NCBI GenBank assembly: GCA_034437895.1
Contig: DAOTTO010000223.1
Span: 1-7,283 of the forward strand
Length of the DNA: 7,283 nt
Origin: JANRLJ01 sp034437895
GTDB taxonomy: Bacteria > Chloroflexota > Anaerolineae > Aggregatilineales > Phototrophicaceae
Direction of reading: 5' to 3'
Position 1 is the first letter of the stretch; each line of letters begins with the position of its first letter. Positions 6,745 to 7,283 of the stretch are shown one piece after another. The notes beneath the pieces are model-generated. The model saw nothing but the letters and a program-made list of their open reading frames with translations, had not been told where the DNA came from and ran no database searches. The position numbers were made by a program, and so were the translations under genes.

Positions 6745-6772
6745 CCTTAAAAAGATTATACGCCTTTTAAGG
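6745..6772. promoter_or_regulatory. Inverted repeat centred on the operon -10 box (possible operator)
   Basis: CCTTAAAA (6745-6752) and TTTTAAGG (6765-6772) are perfect 8-base inverted arms separated by 12 bases, with arm centres 20 bases apart (about two helical turns). The centre falls within one base of the middle of the -10 element at 6755-6760. A dimeric repressor bound here would block the promoter. No known regulator site is recognised, and AT-rich promoter composition makes chance symmetry possible. Confidence 0.4.
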
Positions 6773-6783
6773 ACGCACTTCAA
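6755..6783 (-). promoter_or_regulatory. Sigma-70-type promoter of the seven-gene operon
   Basis: On the minus strand a -35 TTGAAG (6778-6783, four of six bases) is followed by an exact 17-base spacer and a perfect -10 TATAAT (6755-6760). Transcription should begin near 6748, giving a leader of about 165 bases before the first start codon at 6581. No comparable promoter was found in the gaps inside the cluster, so this is the likely main promoter for all seven genes. Confidence 0.75.
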
Positions 6784-6810
6784 CGGAAGATACAAATTCA
6801 ATAAAGCGGC

Positions 6811-6840
6811 GGGCGGGCGTAGGGTAAACGGTGGGTAAAC
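6811..6840 (+). promoter_or_regulatory. G-rich stretch with GGGTAAAC direct repeat between the divergent promoters
   Basis: GGGTAAAC occurs at 6822-6829 and again at 6833-6840, an 11-base period (one helical turn) on the same face of the helix. The second copy ends 15 bases before the -35-like element of the rightward promoter, a suitable place for an activator. Four GGG runs at 6811-6813, 6815-6817, 6822-6824 and 6833-6835 have loops of 1, 4 and 8 bases and could form a G-quadruplex in the plus strand. No known binding protein is assigned. Confidence 0.35.
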
Positions 6841-6855
6841 TTAACCGCAAGTCCC

Positions 6856-6882
6856 TTGATTCTTAAACAAACTTCGTATAAT
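6856..6882 (+). promoter_or_regulatory. Predicted promoter of the secreted-protein gene
   Basis: A perfect TATAAT (6877-6882) is preceded by TTGATT (6856-6861, four of six bases) at a short 15-base spacing; CTTGAT one base earlier gives 16. Transcription would start near 6889, about 32 bases before the ATG at 6921. The sub-optimal spacing suggests possible dependence on an activator, with the GGGTAAAC repeat just upstream as a candidate site. Confidence 0.65.
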
Positions 6883-6920
6883 CTCCCATTAACAAACGGC
6901 TATTTCACAGGAGACACCGC

Positions 6921-7283
6921 ATGAGAGGGACTTATAAGAAAATTATGGGGGGGGGTAATAGTTAGCATCGCGCTGTTACTGCTCCTCGCGCCGACGCTCG
7001 CCCAAGAGACCACGCCCGAACCAATCCCACCTACACCCATCCCGACCTTCACCGAAACCCCGACACCGCTGCCCACATTCACCGAAACCCCAACTTTACT
7101 GCCAACTTTTACCGAAACGCCGACTTTATTCCCGACGTTGACCGAAACGCCAACGCCGCTGCCCACCTTCACGCCCGAATCCACTGCCGAAATTACAGGA
7201 ACACCCATTGGCGGATTTCCCCCGTTGAGCGGCGAGGGTATCGTCGGTGGCGGCATTGACCTGAATGCAAATGCGCGTTCTGC
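6921..7283 (+). CDS. Secreted Thr/Pro-rich repeat protein, frame broken by a G9 run, 3' end outside window
   Basis: A strong ribosome site AGGAGA (6909-6914) lies six bases before the ATG at 6921. Read as given, the frame stops at TAG 6963-6965 after 14 codons. If one G is removed from the run at 6947-6955, the frame stays open to the window edge (about 120 codons). It then starts MRGTYKKIMGGVIVSIALL, continues LLLAPTLA and QETTPEP, and forms a good signal peptide with likely cleavage after Ala27. A low-complexity stalk of TFTETPTPLP-type repeats follows (7041-7190), then a Gly-rich segment ending GGGIDLNANARS. The downstream frame has no ATG, GTG or TTG start of its own between the stop at 6922 and the G run, so it needs the upstream start. 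The product is probably exported with a Thr/Pro linker before an unseen domain; function is unknown. It could be a sequencing error, a phase-variable gene or a decayed gene. Confidence 0.75.
6947..6955 (+). repeat. Homopolymer run of nine G in the signal-peptide coding region
   Basis: Nine consecutive G start at the last base of an ATG (6945-6947), codon 9 of the gene. With nine G the frame ends at TAG 6963; with ten it ends at TAA immediately after the run; with eight or eleven it continues into the secreted protein. Poly-G tracts of this length inside the 5' part of surface-protein genes are classical slipped-strand phase-variation sites in some bacteria, and are also common sites of read errors. 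Confidence 0.85.
7041..7190 (+). repeat. 30-bp tandem repeat encoding a TETPT-type stalk
   Basis: Four 30-base units (7041-7070, 7071-7100, 7101-7130, 7131-7160) and a degenerate fifth (7161-7190) follow without gaps. Each encodes ten residues close to [LI]PTFTETPTP, with variants TLLP, TLFP and TLTETPTP. The core ACCGAAAC is kept in all four full units, while third positions differ, so the units are diverged rather than freshly duplicated. Thr/Pro-rich repeats of this kind usually form extended, often glycosylated linkers in exported proteins. Confidence 0.85.

Noticed and set aside
6205..6801. Minus-strand open frame of 198 codons
   Set aside because: It overlaps the PIN/TRAM gene in another frame and runs through its leader and promoter; the YacL-like protein is clearly the real product.
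7041..7190. CRISPR-like array
   Set aside because: The 30-base units are contiguous with no spacers and keep an open reading frame encoding a Thr/Pro stalk.
6900..7256. Minus-strand open frame of 118 codons with GVSVKVG-type repeats
   Set aside because: It is the antisense of the Thr/Pro repeat; the periodicity comes from the 30-bp repeat, and it has no ribosome site or family resemblance.
1..7283. tRNA, rRNA, insertion sequence or phage attachment site
   Set aside because: No cloverleaf, rRNA-like segment, transposase or terminal inverted repeat was recognised on either strand by eye.

Overview
This window looks like a chromosomal housekeeping region from a bacterium of moderate GC content, most plausibly a member of the Chloroflexota (Anaerolineae-like). 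That placement is an inference. It rests on a YacL-type PIN/TRAM gene and a Nudix gene ahead of cysS-rlmB, a CoxD-like MoxR ATPase in the same run, and a secreted protein with a Thr/Pro-rich TETPT-type linker, a style common in that phylum. No rRNA or marker phylogeny could be run.

Layout, left to right. Bases 1-99 hold the N-terminus of an ADP-ribosylglycohydrolase-like gene on the minus strand, cut by the window edge and preceded by its own promoter (148-176). An intrinsic terminator for minus-strand transcription (181-215) and a run of TAGC-type heptamers (213-255) separate it from a seven-gene minus-strand cluster. In transcription order the cluster is a membrane PIN/TRAM protein (5517-6581), a Nudix hydrolase (5010-5504), cysS (3473-4933), rlmB (2709-3470), frr (2063-2620), uppS (1254-2012) and a MoxR AAA+ ATPase (253-1215). 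Gaps are 12, 76, 2, 88, 50 and 37 bases. The cluster has a strong promoter at 6755-6783 and a single visible terminator at the far end, so it reads as one operon for translation (tRNA charging, 23S methylation, ribosome recycling), cell-wall lipid carrier synthesis and RNA/nucleotide metabolism.

Bases 6582-6920 form a divergent control region of about 340 bases. It contains the operon promoter with an inverted repeat centred on its -10 box, a long potentially structured leader, a G-rich stretch with a GGGTAAAC direct repeat, and a second promoter (TATAAT at 6877-6882) facing right. The rightward gene (6921 to the window end) encodes a signal-peptide protein with a 30-bp tandem repeat that makes a Thr/Pro-rich stalk.

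The most notable point is a run of nine G at 6947-6955, inside the signal-peptide region of the rightward gene. As written, it puts the start codon and the rest of the protein in different frames. Eight G would restore a good secreted protein. This is either a homopolymer sequencing error or a phase-variable switch. No wholly new multi-gene system is evident; the operon genes belong to known families.
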